This document shows positions 8,472 to 18,194 of a stretch of DNA of 64,000 nucleotides, one piece after another. The translations under genes and the position numbers were made by a program. Source of the stretch: Gilvimarinus japonicus (lineage in GTDB: Bacteria; Pseudomonadota; Gammaproteobacteria; Pseudomonadales; Cellvibrionaceae); contig NZ_AP031500.1 of the NCBI RefSeq assembly GCF_042847215.1, forward strand, positions 4,030,001 through 4,094,000, given 5' to 3'. Below the pieces are notes generated by a model. That model was not told where the DNA came from, ran no database searches, and saw nothing but the letters and a program-made list of their open reading frames with translations. Every line of letters begins with the position of its first letter. Position 1 is the first letter of the stretch.

Positions 8472-10028
8472 CTAGCCTGCGGTGGTAACCCGCAGCACCT
8501 CTTCCAGGCTGGTAATGCCCTCGATCACCAAGCGGCGGCCATCGGCGCTGATGGAATCTGAATGTTTACGCGCCTCGGCGATCAGCTCTTGCTCGCCGGC
8601 CTCTTCGTGAATGAGATGACGCATATGCTCGTTAATTTCGATCAGCTCGTAGATGCCCTTACGGCCCCGATAGCCCATCTGATTACACTTATTGCAGCCG
8701 GCGGGACGGTACACCATTTGCCCAGCGGGCAGCTGCAGCATCTCGCGCTCGGCCTCGACCGGTTCATAGGGCTCCTTACACACAGCGCACAGTTTGCGCA
8801 CCAGTCGCTGGGCCATCACCACCTCGACACTGGAGGCCAGCAGGAAGGGCTCCACCCCCATATCTTTTAAACGCATGATGGCGCCAATAGCGGTGTTGGT
8901 GTGCAGTGTGGAAAGCACCAAGTGCCCCGTTAAACTGGCCTGAATGGCAATATCAGCGGTTTCGGAGTCGCGAATCTCACCGATCATCACCACGTCCGGG
9001 TCTTGCCGCAAAATCGCGCGCAGGCCACGGGCAAAGGTCATATCGACTTTGGTGTTGACCTGGGTTTGACCAATACCCTGCAGCAAATACTCAATAGGGT
9101 CTTCAATGGTCATGATATTGCGGCTCGGGTGGTTAATATGACTCAAACCCGAGTAGAGCGTGGTGGTTTTACCCGAACCGGTGGGGCCGGTCACCAGAAT
9201 AATACCGTGGGGACGGCCCAGCGCTTTGGCAAAACGCTCTTGCACTTGAGTGGGCATCTGCAGGTCGCTTAGCGATAATTGCCCAGCGGCCTGATCGAGC
9301 AAGCGCAGCACAATACGCTCACCGTGGGCCGAGGGAATAGTCGAAACCCGAATATCCACCGCGTGACCGGCCAGACGCACGGTAATACGGCCATCTTGTG
9401 GCAAGCGCTTTTCGGCAATATCGAGCCGCGCCATCACTTTTAAACGCGATACCAACACCGGCGCCAGCTCAGCCTTGGGCGAGAGCACCTCGCTCAAAAC
9501 GCCATCGATCCGAAACCGCACCGAAACGCGGTCTTCAAACGACTCCAAGTGTATATCCGAAGCTTCTTCGCGCACCGCTTGCGAAAGAATAGCGTTAATA
9601 AGGCGGATAATCGGCGCATCGTCGTCACCGGCCAACAGGTCGGTGCGATCGGCCAGATCATCGGCCATGGAGGACAAATCAAACTCGTTGCCTAAGTCCT
9701 CGGCGGCGCGCTGGGCGGCACCGTCGCTGCTTTGATACTCGCGGGTTAAGCGCTGTTGGAAGACATCGGCGGGCAGCTCTTCAAGGCTCATATCGCCATC
9801 AAAGTAGCGTGCCAGCTCGGTTAACACATCAAGTGTTAAGCCCGGCTTGTGCAGCACCATGTGCGGCTGCTCGGGGTCGATCATCACACCGTGATCCGAG
9901 GCGTAGCTAAACGGCAGGCGCGGGCTCTCGCCGGCGCTGGCGGCCAGCTCCTCTTCTTCGTCTTCCACAATGGCGCTCTCTTCGAACGCCTCGGGCATTT
10001 CCGCCGGCTCAGAAATCTCGCTATTCAC
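8472..10028 (-). CDS. gspE: Type II secretion system ATPase GspE
   Basis: A 518-aa hexameric secretion ATPase. The acidic N-terminus (EDEEEE near residue 25) is followed by the N1E-like domain, an Asp/His-box region, Walker A GPTGSGKTTT (281-290), Walker B DVVMIGEIRD (345-354) and a four-cysteine zinc element with Cys414, Cys417, Cys445 and Cys448. All catalytic elements are present. It powers pseudopilus polymerisation on the cytoplasmic side of GspL/GspF. The ATG lies three bases past the gspD stop. Confidence 0.97.
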   Translation of the reverse strand: MNSEISEPAEMPEAFEESAIVEDEEEELAASAGESPRLPFSYASDHGVMIDPEQPHMVLHKPGLTLDVLTELARYFDGDMSLEELPADVFQQRLTREYQSSDGAAQRAAEDLGNEFDLSSMADDLADRTDLLAGDDDAPIIRLINAILSQAVREEASDIHLESFEDRVSVRFRIDGVLSEVLSPKAELAPVLVSRLKVMARLDIAEKRLPQDGRITVRLAGHAVDIRVSTIPSAHGERIVLRLLDQAAGQLSLSDLQMPTQVQERFAKALGRPHGIILVTGPTGSGKTTTLYSGLSHINHPSRNIMTIEDPIEYLLQGIGQTQVNTKVDMTFARGLRAILRQDPDVVMIGEIRDSETADIAIQASLTGHLVLSTLHTNTAIGAIMRLKDMGVEPFLLASSVEVVMAQRLVRKLCAVCKEPYEPVEAEREMLQLPAGQMVYRPAGCNKCNQMGYRGRKGIYELIEINEHMRHLIHEEAGEQELIAEARKHSDSISADGRRLVIEGITSLEEVLRVTTAG

Positions 10029-10031
10029 CGC

Positions 10032-12101
10032 TTACTCCTTGGCCTTGGCGCGGCCTTCGGCAGGCGGTATTTTATCTTCATCGCCGCCGGTGGCGTTATC
10101 GGGCTCGGTGGCTTCTTCCTGATATTGGTACTGAGCCTGGACCCGACGCAGCTGCTCCTCCCACACCGGCAACATCGGCATCTCATCTTTGCTGGTAACT
10201 AAGTTAGTGTGGCTGCGGCGCTCGATCAACTCATCGCGAATATGGCGGTACTTATCGGCGGTAGCACCCATAAGCATGGCATCGTCAGGCATCACACTGG
10301 CACGGATAAACACCATCAAATTGGTTTTGCGCTTGGTGCTGCTCTGACTTTTAAACAAGTTTCCCAAAATAGGGAGATCCCCTAAAAAAGGCACCTTAGT
10401 TTCGCTCATACTAACATCGTCTTTGATCAAACCACCCAGTACGACGATTTCGCCCGACGCAGCCATCACTTGGGTATTGATCTTGCGCGAGTTAGTCACC
10501 AAGCCCGAGGTGCCAGTGGAGGAGTCATCGACACTGGAAATCTCTTGCGCGATATCCATAACTACCGTGTCGCCATCATTCACATGAGGCGTGACCGTAA
10601 GCAAAATCCCCACATCTTTACGCTCGACAGTCTGAAAGGGGTTTGTGGGATTACTGGCGCCCGTACCCGTACCCGTGTAAGAACCCGTCACAAACGGCAC
10701 ATTCTGACCCACGGAGATTTCAGCTTCATGGTTGTCAGTGGTCAACAAGCTCGGCGTCGACAGGATGTTGCTTGAGCCATTGGCTTTAAGCATTTTTAAC
10801 ACCGCCAACATATCGGTGCCACCACCCAAGCGGCCCACACCAAATACTTGCCCGGCGATACCAGCAAGACTCCCTGCTAGTGCCGCGGTGGCACCATCAC
10901 CGTCGGTCAAAGCACCATTAGCTACTCCAGCTAAGGTGCCATCCCCACCAAGGGTCGAGCTTCCAAAACCCGAGTCACCACCATTGTACATCCATTCAAT
11001 GCCCAGTTCGGCGTTATCGGTATCCTCCAGTTCGACAATAATGGCCTCAACCAACACCTGCGCGCGACGAATATCCAAACTCTCAACCAGCACCATCAAC
11101 GACTGCAGGGTGTCTCCATCGGCGGTAATCAAAATAGCGTTGGTGTCTTCATCGGCCTGAACACTGGCTTTAATCTGGCTGCTAGAGGCGGATTTACCGT
11201 CCCCTGACTCCATTTTTTGCATGTTTTGCAGCACGCCGTTCAGCACGGTAGCCACTTGCTCGGCCTTAGCGTACTTAAGGTACTCAACCCGCACATTGGA
11301 GTTGGTAATTTGCGGCCGGTCTAGGCGGCGAATCAACATTTTTATGCGCTCGCGCTGCATATCGTCGCCATTGATTAATACACCGTTAATACGGGTATCG
11401 GCTACCACGGTAACCGGCGCGCTGGCGTTGCCGCGCTGGGCGTCAGGCTTTTCTAATTGCTGAATCACTTTAACAATGGCATCGGCCTGCGCGTAACGCA
11501 GCTCGACCAGCTCGGTACTCACCACCGCCGCTTTATCGATCTGAGCGATAACTTTTAACAGTCGCTGAATATTGGCACGGGTGTCCGTCACGATAATCGC
11601 GTTGCTTGGGTCATACGCCGAGATATGCCCGTGCTGTGGCACGAGGGGGCGTAACACCGGCAGTAATTTCGCAGCGCTGATGTTATCCAGCTGTACCACT
11701 TGGGTCATGTAAGTGTCTTGTGCACTGGCATTAGAGCTGGGCTCTTGGGTGGGGATGGCCAGCGAGCGCGCATCGCGGTTGGGAACAATCCGCACCACTT
11801 CGCCGTTTTCAACGGCGGTAAACCCGTGCACATCAAGGATGGATAAAAACAGGCCGTACAGCTCGTCGCCATTGACCGGCGCGTTGGAAATCACCTTTAC
11901 CTGACCACGCACTTTGGGGTCGATAACGATGGTTTTACCGGTGGCCTCGGCGATAAACTTAATGACCTCCTGGATATCGGAATCTTTAAAGTTTACCGTC
12001 CAGGTTTGCTCGGCACTCATGACCGCCGCCGGCAGCGCTAGGCTGACCACCAATAGGGCGACTTTAATTCGCTTGACGCTCGCTCTCACTACTAACCTCA
12101 C
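10032..12101 (-). CDS. gspD: Type II secretion system outer-membrane secretin GspD
   Basis: A 689-aa secretin with a signal peptide (about residues 1-30). The N0 domain starts at WTVNFKDSDIQEVIKFIA and is followed by N1, N2 and N3 repeats (for example VVQLDNISAAKLLPVLRPLV) and the C-terminal secretin barrel, with the gate region VPFVTGSY and the strand-forming KDVGILLTVTPHV. The C-terminus is Gln/Glu-rich and could carry the pilotin-binding S-domain; there is no lipobox. It forms the channel through which folded exoproteins leave the cell. It abuts gspC directly (stop at 12102, start at 12101). Confidence 0.97.
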   Translation of the reverse strand: MRLVVRASVKRIKVALLVVSLALPAAVMSAEQTWTVNFKDSDIQEVIKFIAEATGKTIVIDPKVRGQVKVISNAPVNGDELYGLFLSILDVHGFTAVENGEVVRIVPNRDARSLAIPTQEPSSNASAQDTYMTQVVQLDNISAAKLLPVLRPLVPQHGHISAYDPSNAIIVTDTRANIQRLLKVIAQIDKAAVVSTELVELRYAQADAIVKVIQQLEKPDAQRGNASAPVTVVADTRINGVLINGDDMQRERIKMLIRRLDRPQITNSNVRVEYLKYAKAEQVATVLNGVLQNMQKMESGDGKSASSSQIKASVQADEDTNAILITADGDTLQSLMVLVESLDIRRAQVLVEAIIVELEDTDNAELGIEWMYNGGDSGFGSSTLGGDGTLAGVANGALTDGDGATAALAGSLAGIAGQVFGVGRLGGGTDMLAVLKMLKANGSSNILSTPSLLTTDNHEAEISVGQNVPFVTGSYTGTGTGASNPTNPFQTVERKDVGILLTVTPHVNDGDTVVMDIAQEISSVDDSSTGTSGLVTNSRKINTQVMAASGEIVVLGGLIKDDVSMSETKVPFLGDLPILGNLFKSQSSTKRKTNLMVFIRASVMPDDAMLMGATADKYRHIRDELIERRSHTNLVTSKDEMPMLPVWEEQLRRVQAQYQYQEEATEPDNATGGDEDKIPPAEGRAKAKE

Positions 12102-13148
12102 TTATTCCAGCTCTACATCAACGGTCACGATTTCACCATCGCGCTCAATTTCGAGGCTGGCGGACGTGGTTTGACCTAAATTACGATAAATTTCCATGAT
12201 TTTGCCCGGGTTATCCAAGGCGCTGCCATTAACACTGGTCACGATATCACCGGCTTTAAGGCCGGCGGCATTAAAGGCCTCGGGGTTGCGTCCCGGACGA
12301 ATACGGTAGCCCTTAATCTGGCCGTTCTCGCGATGGATATTAAAAGCCACCACATCCGATAAGTTCTGACTGATTTGCTCAACCCCCGAGCTAGAGTTGG
12401 CGGAGGCCTCCTCTTTGTTAACCTGGTCGGCCTCCAGCGGGCCCTGCACCGCGGGCTCGGCATCGCCGGCATTATATTGTTCTTCATCGCCCTCCCAGCT
12501 GCGGCTCGTGTTGGCCGGTGGGTCGTAGCGCACTTGACGACGCGGCGCGTTGGGGTCTTCTTTATACAACCACAAGGATTCGTATTGCCCGTTGTTGTCC
12601 AAAATAACCCGCAGACTCAATACCTTGGCCACTTTTACACCGCGCTGGTTTTCAATCTCGTCACCCGGGCCATAAATCGCTTGGGTTTTGGCGTCGGCAA
12701 TAATCGCGCGGGCCGAGGCATCGACGCTTGAGCCAACGATACCGCTAAGCACCAGCGACAACTTGGTATCCACGGCCTGATCTTCAATTTGCGGCTCTAG
12801 GGGCTGCGCCGGCTCATTGGCAAACTCGGCATCGTCATCACCGGCGCCGGCACCAAACAGGGTTAAATTGCGCAGCTCATCGATATCGACGTCGCGTGCG
12901 CTGGTATTGGCCTCGGTACTGGCCAGAGCATTGGCTGAAATTTCGGCAGCGGGGATCTCGGGGGTTGGCACCAACAGCCAAAATAGCTGTGCCAGCGAGT
13001 GGGTGAGCCAAAGCAGAATCAACAGACCTGCAAGCTGTTTCCAGCGACGCTCGGGAACACGACGAAACGCTTGGGAGACTCGGCGCTGAAGGCTGCCAAA
13101 TCGATCACCGCCCGCTATGCCGGGGTCTTGCGTTGTAAGATTCTGCAT
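12102..13148 (-). CDS. gspC: Type II secretion system protein C (GspC) with PDZ domain
   Basis: A 348-aa bitopic protein. The single membrane helix (about residues 41-60, LAGLLILLWLTHSLAQLFWL) is followed by the HR domain that contacts the secretin (LVLSGIVGS with Asp and Ala-rich strands), a Glu/Asn-rich linker and a C-terminal PDZ domain (GLKAGDIVTSVNG near residues 295-310). GspC links the inner platform to GspD and may help select substrates. It is the first gene of the operon; upstream to 13600 there is no other gene on this strand, so the operon promoter should lie in 13150-13250. Confidence 0.95.
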   Translation of the reverse strand: MQNLTTQDPGIAGGDRFGSLQRRVSQAFRRVPERRWKQLAGLLILLWLTHSLAQLFWLLVPTPEIPAAEISANALASTEANTSARDVDIDELRNLTLFGAGAGDDDAEFANEPAQPLEPQIEDQAVDTKLSLVLSGIVGSSVDASARAIIADAKTQAIYGPGDEIENQRGVKVAKVLSLRVILDNNGQYESLWLYKEDPNAPRRQVRYDPPANTSRSWEGDEEQYNAGDAEPAVQGPLEADQVNKEEASANSSSGVEQISQNLSDVVAFNIHRENGQIKGYRIRPGRNPEAFNAAGLKAGDIVTSVNGSALDNPGKIMEIYRNLGQTTSASLEIERDGEIVTVDVELE

Positions 13149-13600
13149 AAAATAAGTCGTTGTATTTGAGCCTGTTTAGATCATTACTGTGTTATTCGCA
13201 GGCTTAACCTACATACAGCGGTACAGCGGTTGTGCTGGGGATACAGGCTTTTTATTCGGCCTCCGTCCATTGGAGCCGACCGATTGTACTGCAACACCTA
13301 GCGAAAAGCGAAGCCCACCGCTTGCCCCGAGCCCGCCGCAGAATACGCCACACTGCCAGCACGCCCGCCGGGCTGGCTAGGCTACGCCGCTATTGTGACA
13401 GTTTTTTTGCGGCCGGGGTTCAAGATACCACCGACTCACCGTTCGCGCAGCCCCGCTCAGCCTGTTTGGACGCTGCTGAGCTGGCTTGCTATATTGCAAC
13501 ACTCGCTAGATTTAGCAAGCGGCGGCGTTCATGTTTTTACCATTTAGACGCCACACAACCGATTATTTTCGCGTAGAAGGCCTATAAAGGAAGACTCAAC
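13149..13600. other. Divergent intergenic region between gspC and the lyase-like gene
   Basis: A 452-base gap that must hold the promoters of the gsp operon (leftward) and of the 13601 gene (rightward). A weak sigma-70-like pair, TTGGAC (13466-13471) and TATATT (13490-13495) with 18 bases between, is the best rightward candidate. Open frames here are arginine-rich and look spurious. I see no repeat or RNA gene. Confidence 0.4.
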
Positions 13601-14341
13601 ATGAGATTACAACCCTTAGCCGCACTAGCGATTTTTGTTTTAGGAGCCTCCACCGCGCAAGCTGAGTTGCTTTGGCAGGCCGATTTTGAGTCGGGCGACC
13701 TATCGCAATGGCCCTATATTACCAACCCTGGCGGCGCCAGCGTCACCACACAGTGCGTTTATGAAGGCCGCTATGCCGGACAAATTGCCATTACCGGGGA
13801 CGAGCAATATCTCTGGCACGGCAATGAAGCACTCAATCGCAGCGAGTTTAATTACCAGCCCAAAGCTACCGGCGAGGGCGACACCACCTATTTGGGCTGG
13901 AGCTTTTATTTGCCCGAGCCACTGCTTAACGTTAAACACGAAATCGGCTATTGGGAGTCAGACAACAGCTGGCAGCAACAAATGCGCTTTAACCTAACCG
14001 GTGACACCTTCAGCTTTACCCGCTCCGACGCCGCCGAGCCCTACTGGAGCCAACCCGGTTTTGCCAGCGCCGGTGTGTGGCACGATGTCGCCATGGAGGT
14101 ACATTGGTCGATTGACCCGGCACGCGGCTACGCCGAGGTCTGGCTCGATGGCAAATCTATGGGGCGCACCCAGCTGCCAACCCGTGTCAATGACACAGAC
14201 GCCATGTTTACCCAGATCGGCCTGCTGCGCCACCGAATCGACGCCCGCGAAGTGATTTTGATCGACAATGTGCGCGCTGGCACCAATATTACTGAGGTGT
14301 TGGCCGCTTTCGACGCAACAACCCCTAAGTCCTGCCCTTAA
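13601..14341 (+). CDS. Secreted polysaccharide-lyase-like protein (heparin-lyase/PF14099-type jelly roll)
   Basis: A 246-aa secreted protein with a signal peptide ending STAQA (residues 18-22). The mature protein is beta-rich and starts LLWQADFESGDLSQW, typical of the concanavalin-like jelly roll in the PF14099 polysaccharide lyase group; further features are YLGWSFYLPE, the WHDVAMEVHWS strand, the GYAEVWLDGK hairpin and a late IDNVRAG. In this fold an Asn/Gln and Tyr/His set does beta-elimination, but I cannot assign the substrate from sequence alone. It could act on glucuronan, alginate or glycosaminoglycan-like substrates. Its likely export route is the adjacent type II system. A hairpin follows the gene. 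Confidence 0.6.
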   Translation: MRLQPLAALAIFVLGASTAQAELLWQADFESGDLSQWPYITNPGGASVTTQCVYEGRYAGQIAITGDEQYLWHGNEALNRSEFNYQPKATGEGDTTYLGWSFYLPEPLLNVKHEIGYWESDNSWQQQMRFNLTGDTFSFTRSDAAEPYWSQPGFASAGVWHDVAMEVHWSIDPARGYAEVWLDGKSMGRTQLPTRVNDTDAMFTQIGLLRHRIDAREVILIDNVRAGTNITEVLAAFDATTPKSCP

Positions 14342-14343
14342 GC

Positions 14344-14370
14344 ACTGCGCTCACAATAACAGAGCGCAGT
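14344..14370 (+). terminator. Terminator-like hairpin after the lyase-like gene
   Basis: ACTGCGCTC (14344-14352) pairs perfectly with GAGCGCAGT (14362-14370) across a nine-base loop, followed within seven bases by TTTT. It stands between the lyase-like gene and the acyltransferase and may reduce read-through. Confidence 0.45.
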
Positions 14371-14390
14371 ACTGATGTTTTGGAGCCTTA

Positions 14391-15548
14391 ATGCACATTG
14401 AGTTTATCCGGTCGATACACACTGTTGATGACACACAGTGGAACGCGCTGCTTAACGACGATTACCCTTTTGCGCGCCACGAGTTTCTCGCCGCCCTAGA
14501 AGATAGCCAAGCGGTAGACGGCGACAGCGGCTGGCACAGCCGCCATTTAATCGTACGCGAAGGTGACACTCTGATAGCGGCGCTGCCCGGCTACCTTAAA
14601 GATCACTCCTACGGCGAGTACGTCTTCGATTGGGCCTGGGCCGACGCCTATCAGCGCTACGGCCAGCGCTATTACCCCAAATGGTTGGGCGCGATACCCT
14701 TTACGCCCTGTCGTGGCCCACGCCTATTAGGGCGAGACGATGCGAGTACCATCGCGGCAATACACCACGCGCTAACCGAGTACTGCCAACGCAAAGCGTT
14801 ATCCAGTTGGCACCTGTTGTTCCCGGAGCACGCCATTAGCAACCGCTTCACCGAGTTGGGTAGCGTCCAGCGGCTCGGCTGTCAGTTTCATTGGTTTAAC
14901 CAAGATTACCGCTCGTTTGACGATTTTGTCGCCACTTTTGCCTCACGCAAGCGTAAAAACGTCTTAAAAGAGCGCCGCCGGGTAGGCGAGCAAGGTTTTA
15001 GTTTTACCACCTTAACCGGCGCCGAGCTCCAGCCCGAGCACTGGTCGTTTTTTCACCAACTGTATCAGCGCACCTACCTAAAACGCAGCGGCCACGGTGG
15101 CTACTTGAACGAGGCATTCTTTCAGGCTCTGGGGGCGAATCTTGCCGAGCACTGTGTCATGGTACTGGCCCAGCTCGGCCACCAAACCGTGGCCGCCGCG
15201 CTGTATTTACGCGACCAGCACACTCTGTACGGCCGCTATTGGGGCTGCTTAGCCGAGCTTGATAACCTCCACTTTGAGACCTGTTATTATCAGGGCATCG
15301 ATTACGCCATCGCCCAAGGCCTGACCCGATTTGACGGCGGCGCCCAGGGCGAGCACAAGCTAGCGCGCGGCTTTGAGCCGGTGCTAACCTACTCCAACCA
15401 TCACTTAAGCGACCCGCGCTTTGCCACTGCGGTGGCCGACTTTGTCGTGGAGGAGGGAGCCATGACCCGCGGTTACTACCAAGATGCCCAGGCGCATTTG
15501 CCCTACGCCCAAACCAAAGCCGGCACCAAAACCGACCACAAGGACTAA
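14391..15548 (+). CDS. FemAB/GNAT-like N-acyltransferase (COG3146 / peptidogalycan biosynthesis type)
   Basis: A 385-aa cytoplasmic protein starting at an ATG with TTTGGAG upstream. The features match the COG3146 family of GNAT-fold acyltransferases: HEFLAALEDS near the N-terminus, YFDWAWADAYQRYG-like residues (EYVFDWAWADAYQRYGQRY), the basic RKRKNVLKERR motif, the SGHGGYLNEAFF segment and DQHTLYGRYWG with YQGIDYAI and GAQGEHKLARGFEP near the end. The substrate in this family is not established. It is followed three bases later by the CPBP protease gene, with which it is probably co-transcribed. Confidence 0.75.
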   Translation: MHIEFIRSIHTVDDTQWNALLNDDYPFARHEFLAALEDSQAVDGDSGWHSRHLIVREGDTLIAALPGYLKDHSYGEYVFDWAWADAYQRYGQRYYPKWLGAIPFTPCRGPRLLGRDDASTIAAIHHALTEYCQRKALSSWHLLFPEHAISNRFTELGSVQRLGCQFHWFNQDYRSFDDFVATFASRKRKNVLKERRRVGEQGFSFTTLTGAELQPEHWSFFHQLYQRTYLKRSGHGGYLNEAFFQALGANLAEHCVMVLAQLGHQTVAAALYLRDQHTLYGRYWGCLAELDNLHFETCYYQGIDYAIAQGLTRFDGGAQGEHKLARGFEPVLTYSNHHLSDPRFATAVADFVVEEGAMTRGYYQDAQAHLPYAQTKAGTKTDHKD

Positions 15549-15551
15549 CGC

Positions 15552-16391
15552 TTGCAACCATTACTGGCGCGCGCCAACCTTTTAAACATACTGGATCAGA
15601 TCGATCGCGAACCACCCTCTTACGAGCTGGGCCGCCCCCAAGCGCTGCGGCGGGTCTTTATTACTCTGGCTACCGCCTGCGTCTGCCTACTGCTAATGCA
15701 CTACGGCAAATACTCATCCAACCTTATTTGGCTATTGCACAGCGCCGCTGAACTAATGGGCCAGCCGACCAACGAGCTGATACACCAGCTGCAGCGCTCG
15801 GGCTGGCTCGAGCTGGCCAGTTACGCGTGGTGGGGGGCGGTGCACTTAGTGGGCTATGTACTGCTGCCGTGGCTGGTTATTCGGTGTCTACTCAAACTTC
15901 GTATGCGGGATATGGGCTGGCGCCTGGGCGACACCCGTGAGCACTGGCTGGGCTACCTGCTGCTGGCGGCGCCCATCTTAGTGTTCGTCTATCTGGTGAG
16001 CTTGGGCGAGGAGTTTGTCAATCATTACCCGTTTTACCAGTTGGCCGGTCGCAGTTGGTTGGATTTGCTCACGTGGGAATGCCTTTATATCAGCCAGTTT
16101 ATTTTTTTAGAGTTTTTCTTTCGCGGCTTTTTACTCAACGCCCTGCGCCCGGCGCTAGGCGCCAATGCCATTTGGGTGATGTGCGTCCCCTACCTGATGA
16201 TTCATTTCCCCAAGCTTTGGCTCGAGGCCACCGGGGCGATTTTATTTGGTTTATTTTTAGGTATTTTAGCGCTGCGCTCGCGCTCGATCTGGGGCGGGGT
16301 GGTGGTGCATGTCACAATCGCGCTGTCGATGGATATCGCCGCACTGTTGCGTAAAGGCGCACTACCCGAGCTATGGTGGCCAGGCCTGTAG
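15552..16391 (+). CDS. CPBP-family intramembrane glutamic protease
   Basis: A 279-aa polytopic membrane protein. The TTG start at 15552 is supported by AAGGAC eight bases upstream and by the close spacing to the preceding stop. The CPBP/ABI core is visible: LEFFFRGFLLNAL (the E-x3-R first motif), MIHFPKLWLEATGAILFG (second motif histidine) and GGVVVHVTIALSMD (third motif histidine). Bacterial members are membrane proteases or have unknown targets; none is implied here beyond partnership with the preceding acyltransferase. Confidence 0.8.
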   Translation: MQPLLARANLLNILDQIDREPPSYELGRPQALRRVFITLATACVCLLLMHYGKYSSNLIWLLHSAAELMGQPTNELIHQLQRSGWLELASYAWWGAVHLVGYVLLPWLVIRCLLKLRMRDMGWRLGDTREHWLGYLLLAAPILVFVYLVSLGEEFVNHYPFYQLAGRSWLDLLTWECLYISQFIFLEFFFRGFLLNALRPALGANAIWVMCVPYLMIHFPKLWLEATGAILFGLFLGILALRSRSIWGGVVVHVTIALSMDIAALLRKGALPELWWPGL

Positions 16392-16531
16392 CAGCCAAGC
16401 CTGAAAGGGCCATTCCCTGAACGACCGATAAGCGGTAGAATTTGCGCCTTTACTATCATCGACACCGCCGCCCGGCTCGACGCTAGCCACAAAAACAGCG
16501 AGTCAGCGGGCGCCAAGCAAGAGATAAGGCA

Positions 16532-17254
16532 ATGGGCAGAGCATTCCAAAACCGCAAAGAATCCATGGCGAAAACTTCGGACGCCAAGGCTAAGGTATAC
16601 AGCAAATACGGCCGTGAAATATACGTCTGCGCCAAACAGGGTGGTGTAGAGCCCGCAGGCAACCTAGCACTGCGCAGCTTAATCGACCGCGCCAAAAAAG
16701 ATCAGGTGCCTAGCCACGTGATCGAAAAAGCGCTAGATAAAGCCAAAGGCGGCGCCGGTGAAGACTTTTCCCCCGCGCGCTACGAAGGTTTTGGCCCGGG
16801 CAATGTGATGGTCATTGTCGACTGCTTAACCGACAACCCCAACCGCACCATCGGCGATGTACGTACCTGCTTTAACAAAACCAAAAGTAAGCTGGGCACC
16901 TCTGGCACCGTAAGCCATATGTTCGATCACAGCGCCATTTTTGTGTTTGCCGGCGAAGACGAGGAAGCCGTGCTGGAAGTGCTGATGATGGCCGATGTGG
17001 ACATTACCGATATTGAATCGGCCGATGGCAAAATTACCGTGTTTGCGCCCAACACCGAATACGCCAAAGCGCGCAACGCCCTCACCGAGGCCTACGAAGG
17101 ACTCGATTTTGAAGTAGACGAGATTCAATTTGTGCCGCAAACCATCACCGAAATCTCGGGCGACGATGTAGAGATGTTTGAAAAGCTACTGGATATGCTC
17201 AACGACGCCGATGACGTACAGCGGGTTTATCACAACGCCGAAATCCAAGAGTAA
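16532..17254 (+). CDS. YebC/PmpR family protein (YeeN-like)
   Basis: A 240-aa cytoplasmic protein starting MGRAFQNRKESMAKTSD, the N-terminus of the YeeN-type branch rather than the MAGHSKWANIKHRK of YebC proper. It contains the family segments KYGREIYVCAKQGG, YEGFGPGNVMVIVDCLTDN and FNKTKSKLGTSGTVSHMF. YebC-family proteins were long called transcriptional regulators, and some members are now linked to relief of ribosome stalling. Which role applies here is not visible. It is monocistronic and converges with sodC. Confidence 0.93.
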   Translation: MGRAFQNRKESMAKTSDAKAKVYSKYGREIYVCAKQGGVEPAGNLALRSLIDRAKKDQVPSHVIEKALDKAKGGAGEDFSPARYEGFGPGNVMVIVDCLTDNPNRTIGDVRTCFNKTKSKLGTSGTVSHMFDHSAIFVFAGEDEEAVLEVLMMADVDITDIESADGKITVFAPNTEYAKARNALTEAYEGLDFEVDEIQFVPQTITEISGDDVEMFEKLLDMLNDADDVQRVYHNAEIQE

Positions 17255-17259
17255 AAAAA

Positions 17260-17284
17260 GGGGCGCCGGTAAAACCGGTGCCCC
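17260..17284. terminator. Intrinsic terminator shared by yebC-like gene and sodC
   Basis: GGGGCGCCGGT pairs with ACCGGTGCCCC (one G-U) across a three-base loop. On the minus strand it is followed at once by TTTTTTT, so it is a strong terminator for sodC. On the plus strand the T-rich stretch begins about ten bases downstream, so termination of the yebC-like gene is less certain. Confidence 0.85.
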
Positions 17285-17384
17285 ATACTGCTTTTGCTTT
17301 TTTTGGATCTTTCTTTTTGCTGCTCCTGTCGTACTTCTTTACTTACTCAGTACTTTCACACCGCAACGGCTGGGTATGACAAAA

Positions 17385-17903
17385 TTAATCGATAACGCCA
17401 CAGGCGACCCGCTTACCACCACCGCCTAACTTCTCTGGTGTATCAGAATAATTATCCCCGCCGCTGTGAATCATTAACGCTTTTTCGTCCAGATCATTTA
17501 ACTCCAAGCGCGGCGCCAACACCGGGCTATGCACTTCACCACTGGCCGAGACGTACAGTGCCGGTAAATCACCTAAGTGGCCATCACCCCAAGGGCCTTC
17601 GTGTTTGTCCATCGCCCGCGGGTCGTAGTGACCGCCAGCGGCACCGGCGGGGGTACCGTCTTCACCCGCATCGCAGCTACCGTTAGCATGTAAATGAAAA
17701 CCGTGTACACCCGGCGTTAAACCCGCTAAATCAGGTTTAAATACAATCCCGTATTGGTTTTGCTCCAAATGAATCTCGCCCAACGCTTGAGACGTGCCCG
17801 AAGCATCAACGCTGTACATAGTAATAGCCGCCGTATCGGCACTGGCATGAGCTGCAAGCGCCGAACAAAATGCCGCAATCGCTAAAGGACGTATACGTAA
17901 CAT
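17385..17903 (-). CDS. sodC: Periplasmic Cu/Zn superoxide dismutase (SodC)
   Basis: A 172-aa exported enzyme that converts superoxide to peroxide and oxygen in the periplasm. The signal peptide ends AHASA (residues 18-22). All metal ligands are visible: His70 and His72 (HGFHLH), His92 (GGHYDP), His101, His109, Asp112 and His146; Cys77 and Cys168 can form the conserved disulfide. The TAGGAG ribosome site precedes the ATG at 17903. A 290-base untranslated region separates it from the upstream nitrate transporter gene, so it likely has its own promoter. Confidence 0.96.
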   Translation of the reverse strand: MLRIRPLAIAAFCSALAAHASADTAAITMYSVDASGTSQALGEIHLEQNQYGIVFKPDLAGLTPGVHGFHLHANGSCDAGEDGTPAGAAGGHYDPRAMDKHEGPWGDGHLGDLPALYVSASGEVHSPVLAPRLELNDLDEKALMIHSGGDNYSDTPEKLGGGGKRVACGVID

Positions 17904-18194
17904 AACAAACTCCTAGATCCAATGGATCATTACGCTGTTAAAAATTGTGCAAACGTTAAACCGCACACATACTCGTAACAAAGCAACGCCAATGCCACAT
18001 CGGGTAAAAACAAAATTGCGTACACTAATGTCGCGAACAGATCACAAAACAAGGGGGAAATTGCTTATTATTAAGCGCCATAGCGAGCATACCGCGTTAC
18101 TCACGTGCGCCGGTTAAACGCTCGCAACCGTCTTGCGTGTAAACAACGCAAAGGCAGGTAAAACTCACAAAGAGAATCTCCCGGCCAAAAGCGT

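Noticed and set aside
13232..13576. 114-aa open frame in the gspC upstream gap
   Set aside because: Arginine-rich, no ribosome site, no family pattern and it covers the region where promoters of two divergent genes must lie.
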